NCBI GenBank assembly: GCA_044508835.1 | Contig: JBIQHD010000001.1 | Coordinates: forward strand, 310,001 to 374,000 | Length of the DNA stretch: 64,000 nt | Direction of reading: 5' to 3' | Origin: JAKFDI01 sp044508835 | Lineage (GTDB): Bacteria > Pseudomonadota > Gammaproteobacteria > Burkholderiales > Burkholderiaceae_C | Part shown: positions 63,838-64,000 of the stretch, piece after piece | Position numbering within the stretch: the first letter of the stretch is position 1 | Layout of the letters: each line of letters starts with the position of its first letter | Notes under the pieces: model-generated | Database searches by the model: none | Told to the model about the DNA's origin: nothing | The model's input: the letters and a program-made list of their open reading frames with translations, nothing else | Translations under genes and position numbers: made by a program

Positions 63838-63845
63838 CTAACGAA

Positions 63846-64000
63846 CGGGTCCCCCGCGTGCGTCTTTCATCAGGGTCCGCAGCCAACATGTGCTGCAGCA
63901 ATGACCGTTTGTAGTTTGGCCAGTCCGCACCTTGTTGTTCTCGCCAGCGTCCGCCTTCGCCACGGCTGCAGGCCTTGAAGGGAATGCAGATGAAGAAATG
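63846..64000. other. terminal stretch, nothing recognised
   Basis: The last 155 bases follow the IS element. I see no open frame of length, no RNA gene and no complete palindrome. It may be the flank of the disrupted site. Confidence 0.5.

Overview
The window is about 64 kb of very GC-rich DNA with GTG and TTG starts, Bug-family (tripartite tricarboxylate) binding proteins and several dispersed palindromic repeat families of the kind seen in Burkholderiales. I infer a betaproteobacterium of that order, near Comamonadaceae or the Rubrivivax/Methylibium group. Genus cannot be decided from the sequence. Gene density is high, on both strands. No rRNA, tRNA or CRISPR was recognised.

Layout. 1-727 is the end of a sugar-phosphate isomerase-like gene. 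769-2457 is an IS1182-family element. 2650-3923 is a two-gene module of lower GC with a HEPN-like motif, a candidate defence or toxin system. 4101-13177 is a glucan-degrading locus: a GH3 beta-glucosidase diverges from a tightly coupled four-gene operon (GH144-type glucanase, fungal-type GH15 glucoamylase, SbmA/YddA-like ABC protein, secreted S15/CocE-like protein). The last two have lost most or all of their catalytic residues. 13195-22900 holds a zinc-ribbon protein, a PAS protein, an MFS carrier, a divergent MarR/MATE pair, an FkbM methyltransferase, an ECF41 sigma factor, a BON protein and a copper locus (cueR-copA, divergent copZ) with two CueR-type promoters. 22929-25422 is an alkylation-repair operon (ada, 2OG-Fe oxygenase, alkB). 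25604-31353 has a hybrid kinase, then an IclR regulator, an FAD oxidoreductase and a Bug binding protein with a palindromic operator.

The centrepiece, 31484-48939, is one co-directional alpha-glucan/trehalose cluster: glgB, glgE, treS fused to maltokinase, a small MscS-type membrane protein, glgX, treZ, and a malQ-treY fusion. It combines the GlgE route (trehalose to maltose to maltose-1-phosphate to alpha-glucan) with the TreY/TreZ route (alpha-glucan to trehalose), plus debranching and disproportionation. The embedded membrane protein suggests a link to osmotic stress.

48940-49642 is a repeat-filled gap. After it come a lipoprotein hydrolase, a LysR/Bug pair, and a TonB receptor - YfiR - hybrid kinase set. 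Next are a GH100-like hydrolase and several small genes. At the right end two genes typical of integron cassettes (VOC and RibD-type reductase) are separated by an attC-like palindrome and bordered by an IS110/IS1111-type element.

Two unrelated repeat families that are intergenic elsewhere in the window also lie in frame inside coding sequences (GH15 and malQ-treY). This suggests that repeat insertion shapes proteins in this genome.
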